A stretch of 64,000 bases of DNA from Pseudomonas reidholzensis (GCF_900536025.1 NZ_UNOZ01000028.1:124001-188000); one strand, 5' to 3'. Positions 23,749 to 31,222 are shown, counted from the first letter of the stretch. Notes: generated by a model not told the origin, from the sequence alone. A program made the numbers and translations.

Positions 23749-25031
23749 AGTGGCCGCGCACCCTCGCCTCGCGCCTGGCGCTGATCTTCTTCACCGGGCT
23801 GGTGCTGGCCTACGGCCTGTCGTTTGGCCTGCAGGCGTACGAGCGCTATATCAGCAGCCGCTCGATGATGCTCAGCAACCTCGAGCTGGACGTGGCCACC
23901 TCGGTGGCCATTCTCGATCGCCTGCCGGCCGCCGAACGCGCCGCCTGGCTGCCACGGCTGGAGCGGCGCCTCTATCGCTACCGCCTCGACGCCGGCCTGC
24001 CCGGCCAGGCCATGCCCAGCGAGAACCCGCCGATGGCGGCTGAGTCGATCGTCAAGGCGATCGGCCAGGACTACCCGCTGACCTTTCTCGAGATCCCCGG
24101 CCCGAACGCTCACTTCCAGGTGCACCTGCGCCTGGCCGACGGCGCCCCGCTGACCCTCGATGTCACCCCCGCGTCGATGCCTGTGGCCAGCTGGCTGCCG
24201 GTGGTGCTGCTGATCCAGTTGCTGGTACTGCTGCTGTGTACCTGGCTCGCGGTGCGCGTGGCGATCAGCCCGCTGACCCGCCTGGTGCAGGCGCTGGACG
24301 ACCTCGACCCGAACAGCCCCGGCCCCGCGCTGGACGAACGCGGGCCCCGCGAAGTGCGCTATGCCGCAGTCGCGTTCAACGCCCTGCAAGCGCGCATCGC
24401 GGCCTACCTCAAGGAGCGCATGCAACTGCTGGCGGCCATCTCGCATGACCTGCAAACGCCCATCACGCGGATGAAGCTGCGCGTCGAGGTGATGGACGAC
24501 AGCGTGGAAAAAGACAAGCTGTGGAGCGACCTGAGCGCCATGGAGCACCTGGTGCGCGAGGGCGTGGCCTATGCCCGCAGCATGGACGGCGGCACCGAGG
24601 CGCCGTGCCGGGTCGACCTCGATGCATTGCTCGACAGCGTGGTGTTCGACTACCAGGACAGCGGCGCGCAGGTCGAGCGGCTGGGCAGTACCCAGGCCAT
24701 CCTGCAGATCCGCCCGCACGCCTTGCGCCGGGTGCTGGTCAACTTGCTCGACAACGCCTTGAAGTTTGCCGGCGCGGCGCAGCTGGAGGTCAGCCAGCAC
24801 GGGGCGAGCACGGTGATTCGCGTGCTCGATGACGGCCCGGGTATTGCGCCCGAAGAGCTGGCGGAGGTGCTCAAGCCGTTCTACCGGGTCGAAGGCTCAC
24901 GCAACCGCAGCACCGGCGGCACCGGGCTGGGCCTGGCGATTGCCGAGCAGCTGACCCTGGCCATGGGCGGCACGCTGACCCTGAGCAACCGCGAAGGGGG
25001 CGGGCTGTGCGCGCAGGTCGAGTTACGCTGA
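23745..25031 (+). CDS. Sensor histidine kinase (EnvZ type)
   Basis: A 428-aa membrane kinase, partner of the upstream regulator. The first helix is about residues 9-27, a periplasmic sensor domain of ~120 residues follows, then the second helix (WLPVVLLIQLLVLLLCTWLA) and a HAMP linker. The H-box is LLAAISHDLQTPITRM with the phosphorylated histidine, the N-box VLVNLLDNALKFA, and the ATP lid DDGPGIAP and GGTGLGLAIAEQ. It is complete; repeat copy B begins 63 bp after the stop. Confidence 0.95.
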   Translation: MKWPRTLASRLALIFFTGLVLAYGLSFGLQAYERYISSRSMMLSNLELDVATSVAILDRLPAAERAAWLPRLERRLYRYRLDAGLPGQAMPSENPPMAAESIVKAIGQDYPLTFLEIPGPNAHFQVHLRLADGAPLTLDVTPASMPVASWLPVVLLIQLLVLLLCTWLAVRVAISPLTRLVQALDDLDPNSPGPALDERGPREVRYAAVAFNALQARIAAYLKERMQLLAAISHDLQTPITRMKLRVEVMDDSVEKDKLWSDLSAMEHLVREGVAYARSMDGGTEAPCRVDLDALLDSVVFDYQDSGAQVERLGSTQAILQIRPHALRRVLVNLLDNALKFAGAAQLEVSQHGASTVIRVLDDGPGIAPEELAEVLKPFYRVEGSRNRSTGGTGLGLAIAEQLTLAMGGTLTLSNREGGGLCAQVELR

Positions 25032-25094
25032 GAACCTGCCGCCGCGTCGCGATACATTTTGCGTGTGTTCGGTGTAGATGCGTTGGGCGTTGGG

Positions 25095-25154
25095 GGGCTT
25101 ATCCGTTACCTGTTGTGGCGCTAATGGCCCCTTCCGCCCTTACGGCGGGTCACT
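25095..25154 (-). repeat. Dispersed composite repeat, copy B, fragment 1
   Basis: Begins with GGGCTTATCC (25095-25104, complement of the family terminus) and runs to GGGTCACT, where the first insertion sequence interrupts it. Confidence 0.85.
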
Positions 25155-25229
25155 TAATGAGATGGTCACCCCGGCACTCTGCGCAGGCTAGGCTTGCGCA
25201 GGGTGTTTTTATCTCCGGAGATCATCACC

Positions 25230-26255
25230 ATGAGCGAAGTGGCATTAGTCGGCATCGACATCGGCAAGCACACCTTCCACCTGCATGCTCAGGATAGGTC
25301 CGGCCGGGAAGTGCTACGCAAGAAGTGCTCACGACAGCAATTAATGCGCTTTTTCTCCAACCATCCGGTATGCACCGTGGTGATGGAAGCCTGCGCTGGA
25401 GCGCATTACCTGGCGCGTGAACTGAAAGCTGCGGGGCACGATGCCAAGCTGATTTCCCCTCAGTTCGTGCGACCTTTCGTCAAAAGTAACAAGAACGATT
25501 TTGTCGACGCTCAAGCGATCTGCGAAGCCGCTTCTCGGCCAACGATGCGTTTCGTCGCGGCCAAGACTGTGGAGCAGCAGACGCTTTCAGTCTCACACCG
25601 GATTCGTGAATCGCTGATCCGCGACCGCACCAAGACGGTGAACCAGATGCATGGATTCTTGCTCGAGTTCGGCATCAGCCTGCCGACCGGGCTGGCAGTC
25701 GTCAAACGGCTAGCCTCGATCCTTGAGGAACACGACCTGCCTGTGCGCCTCATCGCTTTGCTGCAGCGCCAGCACGACCATTTCGTCTATCTGGAAGAGC
25801 AAATCAAGGTGTTGGACAAGGAGCTGGAAAGCCAGCTGGCTGACGATGATCTCGGAAGCCGTTTGTTGAGCATCCCGTGTGTTGGCCCGATCACCGCCAG
25901 CCTGCTGGCCGTACAGATGGGCGACGGTCAGCAATACAGCTGTAGTCGGGATTTTGCGGCATCCGTCGGTTTGGTACCCAAACAGTTCAGTACCGGCGGC
26001 AAGCCCAACCTGCTAGGAATCAGCAAGCGCGGCGACAAGAATCTACGGCGCTTGTTGGTGCAATGCGCCCGGGTGTACATGCTGCGCCTGGAGCACCAAA
26101 AAGGTCCCTTGGCCGAATGGGTGAGGTCGCTGTCAATGCGGCGACACTCCAATGTGGTGGCCTGTGCGTTGGCCAACAAACTCGCACGTATCGCGTGGGC
26201 AATCACCACTCGGCACACGCAATATGAAGCGGAGCCAGACGTCACCAACGCCTGA
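25230..26255 (+). CDS. IS110 family transposase (IS-A)
   Basis: A 341-aa DEDD recombinase. Start at ATG 25230 with GGAG 9 nt upstream. The N-terminal RuvC-like catalytic domain has the first Asp in VGIDIGKHTFHLHAQD, the Glu in VVMEACAGAHYLAR and Asp residues in NKNDFVDAQAICEAA. The C-terminal Transposase_20 domain has the helix-hairpin-helix IPCVGPITASLLAV and the serine-containing RDFAASVGLVPKQFSTGG. Full length and unbroken, so probably active. It differs clearly from the transposase of IS-B, though both share architecture. Confidence 0.95.
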   Translation: MSEVALVGIDIGKHTFHLHAQDRSGREVLRKKCSRQQLMRFFSNHPVCTVVMEACAGAHYLARELKAAGHDAKLISPQFVRPFVKSNKNDFVDAQAICEAASRPTMRFVAAKTVEQQTLSVSHRIRESLIRDRTKTVNQMHGFLLEFGISLPTGLAVVKRLASILEEHDLPVRLIALLQRQHDHFVYLEEQIKVLDKELESQLADDDLGSRLLSIPCVGPITASLLAVQMGDGQQYSCSRDFAASVGLVPKQFSTGGKPNLLGISKRGDKNLRRLLVQCARVYMLRLEHQKGPLAEWVRSLSMRRHSNVVACALANKLARIAWAITTRHTQYEAEPDVTNA

Positions 26256-26339
26256 CCCCGCAGTACAGCACCGTTTTGCAAGTGTTTTACCACCAGGTTT
26301 TGCGATAGCTGACAACAGATGAAATAAACGGCCGATCGG

Positions 26340-26470
26340 CCTGACGGTGATCCTGGAAGAAAATTTGGCTCACAGAAGCCGCTCACTTTTTTAGGATCGT
26401 CAGGTGCGAATACTCATCGTGGCGCGGGATTAGAGCCCAATAGACGCCGGATAGATTTAAGCAAGCCACC
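26340..26470 (+). ncRNA. Candidate guide (bridge/seek) RNA of IS-A
   Basis: The region after the transposase gene folds into two loops. Loop 1: CCTGAC/GTCAGG plus GATCCT/AGGATC stems (26340-26354 with 26393-26404) enclose AAGAAAA (26357-26363), a small GGCT/AGCC hairpin, and TCACTTTTTT (26383-26392). The first is complementary to, and the second identical with, the insertion-site top strand. Loop 2: CTCAT (26413-26417) is complementary to the IS left end, then a GGCG/CGCC hairpin, then ATAGA (26451-26455), identical to the IS right end. That IS110 and IS1111 elements use such RNAs is established; this assignment and its ends are inferred. Confidence 0.7.
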
Positions 26471-26516
26471 CATTTCATCCGTTAATCAGTATTGCAAAAA
26501 ATGGGGTGACCATAGA

Positions 26517-26542
26517 TTTTTTCTTGGAAAAAAGTAACCAAA
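26517..26542 (-). repeat. Dispersed composite repeat, copy B, fragment 2
   Basis: A 26-bp remnant (TTTTTTCTTGG... to ...GTAACCAAA) between the two insertion sequences. It is the middle of the conserved hairpin and fits exactly between fragments 1 and 3. Confidence 0.88.
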
Positions 26543-26594
26543 TGTATGGTCAGCCCACCTTCTGCAACTCCGAAAAGACGGGCGGTAAATCAGG

Positions 26595-26723
26595 CTTGCT
26601 CTAATGTATCCGGGCACTGATAGGCGGTGCAGCTGCCTGGCCCCTGATGAATAGTCGCTCCTGTCTGTCCTTACCAAACCGACAGCTTCGAAAGCTCTTT
26701 TGGTTACCAGGTTTTCAGTCAGG
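26595..26723 (-). ncRNA. Candidate guide (bridge/seek) RNA of IS-B
   Basis: Downstream of the IS-B transposase, the minus strand folds with the same plan as IS-A. A CCTG-A-CTG/CAG-A-CAGG stem (26716-26723 with 26660-26667) encloses GTAACCAAA (26699-26707), complementary to the right side of the target, an AGCTT/AAGCT hairpin (26684-26696), and CGGTTT (26676-26681), matching the left side. The second loop carries ATACA (26605-26609), identical to the IS-B right end, and TCAT (26647-26650), complementary to its left end TAATGAC. The repeated architecture with changed guides supports function. Confidence 0.68.
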
Positions 26724-26781
26724 ATTTGGGCTGATTATCGTCATCATCTCGTCGTCGCAAAAGCTGGTAGTGATCGGGTTG

Positions 26782-27804
26782 TCACACAGGTTCAAGCGTT
26801 GAGTAGCTACCGCCGCGAGCTAGTACCGCCCAGATAATTCTGGCGATTTTGTTCGCCAGGGCGCAGGCGACCTTATTAGGGTGTTTACGCGTCAGCAGAT
26901 CTCTCACCCACGCGCCCAGAGGGTCCTTGCGCTTGCCGATTCGTATCATCATGGCTCGCGCGCCCTGTAGCAGTAACGTTCGTATGTGCTTGTCACCGCG
27001 CTTACTGATGCCAAGCAAGTTGTTCCTGCCTCCGGTCGAGTACTGCCTGGGCACAAGACCTAGGGATGCGGCGAAATCACGGCCACAATGAAAACTCGAA
27101 GCGTCGCCGACATCGGCCACCAGCGCGCTAGCGGTGATGGGGCCGATGCCGGGGATGCTCAACAGTCGGGTCCCAACATCACTCGCCGCTAGCTCCTCGC
27201 GCAGGTGCATTTCGAGGGTTTTGATCTCTGCACTCAACCGCTGGATGTCTTTAAGCAAGTATTCAATGACGATCTTGAAGCGAACCGGTAGGTCAGTCGC
27301 CGGGTCATCCAAGTACTCATGAGCGTGTGCGATGGCTGCTTTCGTAGGTGCCAGACTGATGCCGAACTCCAGGAGAAATCCATGAATACGGTTGATCGCC
27401 TGAGTTCGCTGGTGAACCAATGCTTCCCGCAGTCGGTGCTCAGTTGACAGTACTTGCTGCTCAACTGTCTTGATCGTTACGTATCGGGTTCTGGGGCGGG
27501 AAGCTGCTTCGCAGATTGCTTCTGCGTCAATGAAGTCATTCTTGTTGCCCGACACATAGGGCTTCACATGCTGGGGAGCGATGAGCCTTACCGTATGACC
27601 GAATGAAGCTAGTTTTCGGGCCAAGCAGTGCGAGCCGCCGCAAGACTCCATGGCAATCGTGCAGGCCGGGAGCTTAGCTGCGAACTCCAGTAGTCGGCTT
27701 CGATTGAATTGCTTTTGCAGAGTCCGATGGCCGCTCCTATCATGGCCAATGAGGTGATGCCTATTTTTGCCTTGGTCGATCCCCAAGAGCGAAACAGTGT
27801 TCAT
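26782..27804 (-). CDS. IS110 family transposase (IS-B)
   Basis: A 340-aa DEDD transposase starting MNTVSLLGIDQGKNRHHLIG, with AGGA 6 nt upstream of the start. Catalytic motifs are LLGIDQGKN (Asp), TIAMESCGGSHCLARKL (Glu) and GNKNDFIDAEAICEAAS (Asp). The C-terminal domain has IPGIGPITASALVADVGD and RDFAASLGLVPRQYSTGG followed by NLLGISKRGDKHIRTLLLQG. It is complete. Only 80 bp of IS sequence precede the gene and 239 bp follow it, where the guide RNA is predicted. Confidence 0.95.
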   Translation of the reverse strand: MNTVSLLGIDQGKNRHHLIGHDRSGHRTLQKQFNRSRLLEFAAKLPACTIAMESCGGSHCLARKLASFGHTVRLIAPQHVKPYVSGNKNDFIDAEAICEAASRPRTRYVTIKTVEQQVLSTEHRLREALVHQRTQAINRIHGFLLEFGISLAPTKAAIAHAHEYLDDPATDLPVRFKIVIEYLLKDIQRLSAEIKTLEMHLREELAASDVGTRLLSIPGIGPITASALVADVGDASSFHCGRDFAASLGLVPRQYSTGGRNNLLGISKRGDKHIRTLLLQGARAMMIRIGKRKDPLGAWVRDLLTRKHPNKVACALANKIARIIWAVLARGGSYSTLEPV

Positions 27805-27884
27805 GGCAGATCCTCGTCGTTAAGAGGGGCACCCGGTAAGTCTAGACTTTCCGGGTGTCCCGCTGCGGGCTGACCATGTCATTA

Positions 27885-28289
27885 AACCGCTTGCTCCTGC
27901 ATCCGGCCCTTCGCTGCGCTACGGGTTCCCTCACTCCGGCCTTGCTCCCGCGAGGACCGGGCTGTACGGGCCTTCCTGGCCCGCAGCCCTTGCCGGCCTT
28001 CCTGGCCGTCACCTCGCTTCGCAAGACCTCCGTTCGGCCTCCTGAAGTCGCAGTAGATCAAGATCACAAGCCAGATCAAGGGCCAGATCAAGATCAAGGG
28101 CCAGGGCAACGGCTGGCGAATCGCTGCGCTCTCGCTAATTTATAAGGGCGGTACAGCGCGGCAGCGCCAGAATGTGCATTGGCAGTTCCGGCCTCTTCGC
28201 GGGTAAACCCGCTCCCACAGGTTCTCTGCTGACCGTAAGGCCGCTGCGGTCCCTGTGGGAGCGGGTTTACCCGCGAAGAGGCCAAGCTA
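27885..28289 (-). repeat. Dispersed composite repeat, copy B, fragment 3
   Basis: Continues the interrupted copy from AACCGCTTGCTCCTG through the paired GGCC-rich segments and the AGATCAAG-type tandem motifs (about 28055-28105) to the spacer GGGCGGTACAGCGC and the REP pair at 28190-28283. Apart from the insertions it matches copy A closely. Open frames across it are not convincing genes. Confidence 0.85.
28190..28283. repeat. REP inverted pair 3
   Basis: GGCCTCTTCGCGGGTAAACC and its complement, shared as the centre between inverted composite copies B and C. Confidence 0.9.
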
Positions 28290-28599
28290 TCCACCACCAT
28301 TGCCACTATCGAAGATAACGCCAGCCCAGGCACCACCCCTAACTTGGCGACCTCAGGAGGCCGAACGGAGGTCTTGCGGAGCGGGGTGACGGCCAGGAAG
28401 GCCGGCAAGGGCTGCGGGCCAGGAAGGCCCGTACAGCCCGGTCCACGCGGGAGCAAGACCGGAGTGAGGGAACCCGCAGCGCAGCGGAGGGCCGTATGTG
28501 GGAGCCAGCGGTTTTTGGTTACTTTTTTCCAAGAAAAAAAGTGACCCGCCGTAAGGGCGGAAGGGGCCATAAGCGCCACCCCATCGAACGGATAAGCCC
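28284..28599 (+). repeat. Dispersed composite repeat, copy C
   Basis: A shorter copy without the AGATCAAG tandem part: short arm (GATAACGCCAGCCCAGGCAC), then AGGAGGCCGAACGGAGGTCT, the paired GGCC segments, the hairpin GGTTACTTTTTT-CCAAG-AAAAAAAGTGACC and the terminus GGATAAGCCC (28590-28599). It faces copy B across the REP pair, making a large inverted repeat. Confidence 0.85.
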
Positions 28600-28632
28600 A
28601 CAATCTGCAAGCCCAAGCCCAAGCCCAAAACG

Positions 28633-28659
28633 AAAAAAAGCGCCCGAAGGCGCTTTTTT
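28633..28659 (-). terminator. Rho-independent terminator of pit
   Basis: AAAAAAAGCGCC and GGCGCTTTTTT pair around CGAA about 20 nt past the pit stop; on the minus strand the stem is followed by a U run. Confidence 0.9.
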
Positions 28660-28678
28660 CAGATCAAGGCAAAGCGTC

Positions 28679-30151
28679 TCAGCTGATCGCCTTGGTCGCC
28701 AGCCAGAACAGCCCCGCTGCCAACCCCATGGTCGCCGGCAGGGTCAACACCCAGGCCAGCAGGATGGTCTTGACGGTGCCGCCTTGCAGGCCACTCTTGT
28801 TGGCAACCATGGTACCGGCCACGCCCGAAGACAACACATGGGTGGTCGATACCGGCAGGCTGAACACGTTGGCCATGCCGATCGCACACGCCGCAGTGAT
28901 CTGCGCCGACATGCCCTGCGCATAGGTCATGCCCTGCTTGCCGATCTTCTCGCCAACGGTCAGCACCACACGCTTCCAGCCCACCATCGTGCCCAGGCCC
29001 AAGGCCAGGGCAACAGCGACGATCACCCAGAACGGGGCGTACTCGGTGGTCGCGGTCAGGTCTTTGCGCAGTTTTTCCAGGTCAGCCTTTTCACGCGGCT
29101 CCAGGCCCGGCAGCTTGCCGACCTTTTTCGCCGTGTCGTCCAGGCAGAGCAGGTAACGACGTACTTCAACACGCTTCTCCGAGTCGAGCGCGCGGTAGTC
29201 GGTCACACCCTGGAGCGAGGTCTGCAGGGCTGCGATGGTCGGCTCGGTCTGCTGCGGGTTGCAACTGAACTGCTCCGGCAGATCACCCGCGGCGGCCTTG
29301 CCCAGCGCCAGGTATTCACCCAGGGTCGCGGCATTGCGCTCGTAGAACTGGCTCAGGTGCAGGGTCGCGTCGCGGGTCCGCTCGATCTGGTAGGTGGTGC
29401 TGTTCAGGTCGAGGACGAACTTGGCCGGGACGATACCGATCAACACCAGCATGATCAGGCCGATGCCTTTCTGGCCATCGTTGGAGCCGTGCACGAAGCT
29501 CACGCCCATGGCCGAGATGACCAGCACCAGACGGTTCCAGAACGGCGGGTGCTTCTTGTCGTCGAGCTTGCGGCGTTGCTCCGGGGTCTTGTGCATCTTC
29601 GACAGCGGACGCCACCACTTCAGGCCCAGCAGCACCAGCGCGGCAACGGCAAAGCCGGCCATCGGCGAGAGCACCAGCGACATGCCGATGTCGATCGCCT
29701 TCTGCCAGTTGACGCCGTCACCCAGCGGAATGTCGCTGATCAGCGCATTGGCCAGACCCACGCCGAGGATCGAACCGATCAGCGTGTGCGAACTCGAGGC
29801 GGGGATACCGAAGTACCAGGTGCCCAGGTTCCAGGTGATGGCCGCAGCCAGCAGCGAGAAGACCATGGCCAGGCCGTGACCGGTGTTCACGTTGATCAGC
29901 AGTTCGACCGGGAGCAGGTGGACGATGGCGTAAGCCACGCCGACGCCGCCGAGCAGAACCCCGAGGAAGTTGAACACGCCGGAGAAGAACACGGCGAGGT
30001 GCGGCGGCATGGCTTTGGTATAGATGACGGTGGCTACCGCGTTAGCGGTGTCATGAAAGCCATTGATGAACTCGAATGCGAGCACGAAGGTCAGTGCGAG
30101 CACCAAGCTCACCACTACCCAGGCATCCAGTCCGCTGAATAAATCGATCAT
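28679..30151 (-). CDS. pitA: Low-affinity inorganic phosphate transporter (Pit family)
   Basis: A 490-aa inner-membrane phosphate/metal-phosphate symporter. The chosen start ATG 30149-30151 gives MIDLFSGLDAWVVVSLVLAL; the frame is open further upstream without family similarity. PHO4 signatures occur twice as expected from internal duplication: FEFINGFHDTANAVATVIYT near the N-terminus with GIPASSSHTLIGSILG, and VSFVHGSNDGQKGIGLIML with LPVSTTHVLSSGVAG. A soluble loop (~residues 255-370) separates the halves. It is monocistronic with its own terminator. Confidence 0.95.
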   Translation of the reverse strand: MIDLFSGLDAWVVVSLVLALTFVLAFEFINGFHDTANAVATVIYTKAMPPHLAVFFSGVFNFLGVLLGGVGVAYAIVHLLPVELLINVNTGHGLAMVFSLLAAAITWNLGTWYFGIPASSSHTLIGSILGVGLANALISDIPLGDGVNWQKAIDIGMSLVLSPMAGFAVAALVLLGLKWWRPLSKMHKTPEQRRKLDDKKHPPFWNRLVLVISAMGVSFVHGSNDGQKGIGLIMLVLIGIVPAKFVLDLNSTTYQIERTRDATLHLSQFYERNAATLGEYLALGKAAAGDLPEQFSCNPQQTEPTIAALQTSLQGVTDYRALDSEKRVEVRRYLLCLDDTAKKVGKLPGLEPREKADLEKLRKDLTATTEYAPFWVIVAVALALGLGTMVGWKRVVLTVGEKIGKQGMTYAQGMSAQITAACAIGMANVFSLPVSTTHVLSSGVAGTMVANKSGLQGGTVKTILLAWVLTLPATMGLAAGLFWLATKAIS

Positions 30152-30461
30152 GAAGGTTTTCTGGCGGTCGTAGGGGGGCCGGATTATGCCAGAAAAGCGT
30201 GGCAGTCGATGCACCCCTGACAGACCGATGGCGCCCCAAAGTGCCGCACACGCAGCCGTCAAGGGGCGGCATCGAGCAGGCTAAATGCCGATAAAAATCG
30301 CTAATTGCTGCAATTGTTCGCGAATGCTCGCGAATTATCAGGCTGGGGCGCTATTCAAACGTTTGTATGAAATTTGTGTAATTCCATTTCACGCAGGCGT
30401 TCCGCGCGACGTCTCGACCACGCTCGCCTGGCGCTGGAGAGACCGGCCAGGCGCAACGGCT
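30152..30461. other. Intergenic region between pit and the 66-aa gene
   Basis: 310 bp holding the pit promoter region. Visible structure: palindrome AATTGCTGCAATT (30303-30315), the direct repeat TCGCGAAT twice just after it, and a stem CGCCTGGC (30425-30432) / GCCAGGCG (30446-30453) near the end of the small gene, without a U run. No gene seen. Confidence 0.5.
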
Positions 30462-30662
30462 TCAGGATTCGTCGGTGCGCAGATCCTTTTCCATCTTTTC
30501 CAGCTCCTGGGCGAACACCTGGTCCTGGACCGTTGCACGTTTGCGCCACGGTTTGCGTTCCGGTTCGGGTTGCGCCGCATAGGTGGTGACTTCACCGCCG
30601 TAAACATCCTTGTAACGTTCAGCCTGGCGCTCGAGTTCTGCGCGCAGTTCATCTTTCGTCAC
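30462..30662 (-). CDS. Small charged protein of unknown function
   Basis: A 66-aa soluble protein starting at GTG 30660-30662 (MTKDELRAELERQAERYKDV), with an AGG 8 nt upstream. The longer open frame upstream of the GTG looks non-coding. It is rich in Glu, Arg and Lys and probably helical, with a basic middle (EPERKPWRKRATVQ) and an acidic helical end (FAQELEKMEKDLRTDES). No known domain recognised. It stands alone upstream of pit on the same strand. Confidence 0.65.
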   Translation of the reverse strand: MTKDELRAELERQAERYKDVYGGEVTTYAAQPEPERKPWRKRATVQDQVFAQELEKMEKDLRTDES

Positions 30663-31040
30663 AGTAGTACCTGAATAGTTTGAGAGTTGGCCCTGGCCTC
30701 GGCATGCGAAGTTGAGCATGCGGCTACGCAACCAGAGCGAATTCGCTGTCGCAGCAACAGTATCCAAAGGTGCGATGGCACGGGGTCAAACGGCTGCGCC
30801 GCAGTGCCTTGCACCGGGCTGGGAGCGTGTGACAGGGGAGGCTAGTTGCAACCACCGTCGAAGTATCGATCACGCCCAGCTGAGTCGATTATAGCAATCG
30901 CTCACGCATTGATCATCGCGCTTTATGGGTAACTGACACAAGTCCGGAAAGTTATCCAAGTAACAAGTGATTACGCCATCGCCGCTGTCAGAAGTTTGAG
31001 CGGGTGTTGCGCAGAAAGTTCGGGGGCGGCGGGGGAATGT
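30663..31040. other. Intergenic sequence with no recognised gene
   Basis: 378 bp between the 66-aa gene and the terminator of the candidate small RNA. Short open frames exist on both strands but lack ribosome sites and similarity. It presumably includes the promoter of the 66-aa gene. Confidence 0.5.
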
Positions 31041-31067
31041 AAAACGGCCTCGCGGTGACGAGGCCGT
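31041..31067 (-). terminator. Rho-independent terminator of the candidate small RNA
   Basis: Minus strand: a 9-bp GC-rich stem, ACGGCCTCG with CGAGGCCGT, loop of 6 nt, followed by TTTT. No annotated minus-strand gene precedes it, which is why a non-coding transcript is proposed. Confidence 0.75.
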
Positions 31068-31125
31068 GCCTGGGGATTTCTTCGGTGGGTACCTGACCAG
31101 TCTCTCCAAAGAAGCCACATGTGGC
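31041..31125 (-). ncRNA. Candidate small RNA divergent from pcaR
   Basis: On the minus strand a sigma-70-like promoter (31132-31160) is followed by an ~85-nt transcript. It would contain the palindrome GCCACATGTGGC near its 5' end, a hairpin TTCTTTGG/CCGAAGAA enclosing ~20 nt, and an intrinsic terminator ACGGCCTCG-N6-CGAGGCCGT followed by TTTT (31041-31067). No start codon with ribosome site or meaningful frame is present. The sequence of this RNA does not match a small RNA I can name. Promoter, structured body and terminator together support a real transcript. Confidence 0.55.
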
Positions 31126-31131
31126 ATGAGA

Positions 31132-31160
31132 AAGGTATAAGCAAAAGTGTCAGCGGTCAA
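31132..31160 (-). promoter_or_regulatory. Predicted sigma-70 promoter of the candidate small RNA
   Basis: Minus strand TTGACC (31155-31160), 17-bp spacer, TACCTT (31132-31137). The PcaR-like half operator at 31161-31175 lies directly upstream of the -35 box, so PcaR could influence it. Confidence 0.5.
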
Positions 31161-31194
31161 TTGCGATTATCGGCCGTTCGTTCGATAATCGCAC
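31161..31194. promoter_or_regulatory. PcaR operator pair at pcaR
   Basis: GTTCGATAATCGCAC at 31180-31194 is the published PcaR recognition sequence; an inverted relative TTGCGATTATCGGCC is at 31161-31175. Their position 29-62 bp before the pcaR ATG agrees with PcaR autoregulation. Confidence 0.88.
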
Positions 31195-31222
31195 GAACGA
31201 CGGATTTTTTTAGAGGTCTGCC

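Larger units (their letters stand above)
25155..26516 (+). mobile_element. IS1111-group (IS110 family) insertion sequence, IS-A
   Basis: A 1362-bp element with an intact transposase. Subterminal inverted repeats ATGGTCACCCC (25162-25172) and GGGGTGACCAT (26503-26513) are perfect. They lie 7 bp from the left end (TAATGAG) and 3 bp from the right end (AGA), the spacing known for IS1111-group elements. No target duplication is present. Joining the flanks restores the repeat exactly, including its run of seven T. A 261-bp non-coding region follows the transposase gene and probably encodes the guide RNA. Confidence 0.92.
26543..27884 (-). mobile_element. IS1111-group (IS110 family) insertion sequence, IS-B
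   Basis: A 1342-bp element in the opposite orientation to IS-A. In its own orientation the left end is TAATGAC followed by ATGGTCAGCCC, and the right end is GGGCTGACCAT followed by ACA: perfect 11-bp subterminal repeats with the same 7-bp and 3-bp offsets as IS-A (TAATGAG, AGA). Joining the flanks restores CCAAAAACC as in intact repeat copies. Its termini differ from IS-A at matched positions, so it is a related but separate IS type. Confidence 0.92.

Noticed and set aside
25155..27884. The IS pair as a composite transposon carrying cargo
   Set aside because: Only 26 bp of repeat DNA lies between the two elements, they differ in sequence, and each junction is explained by a single independent insertion.
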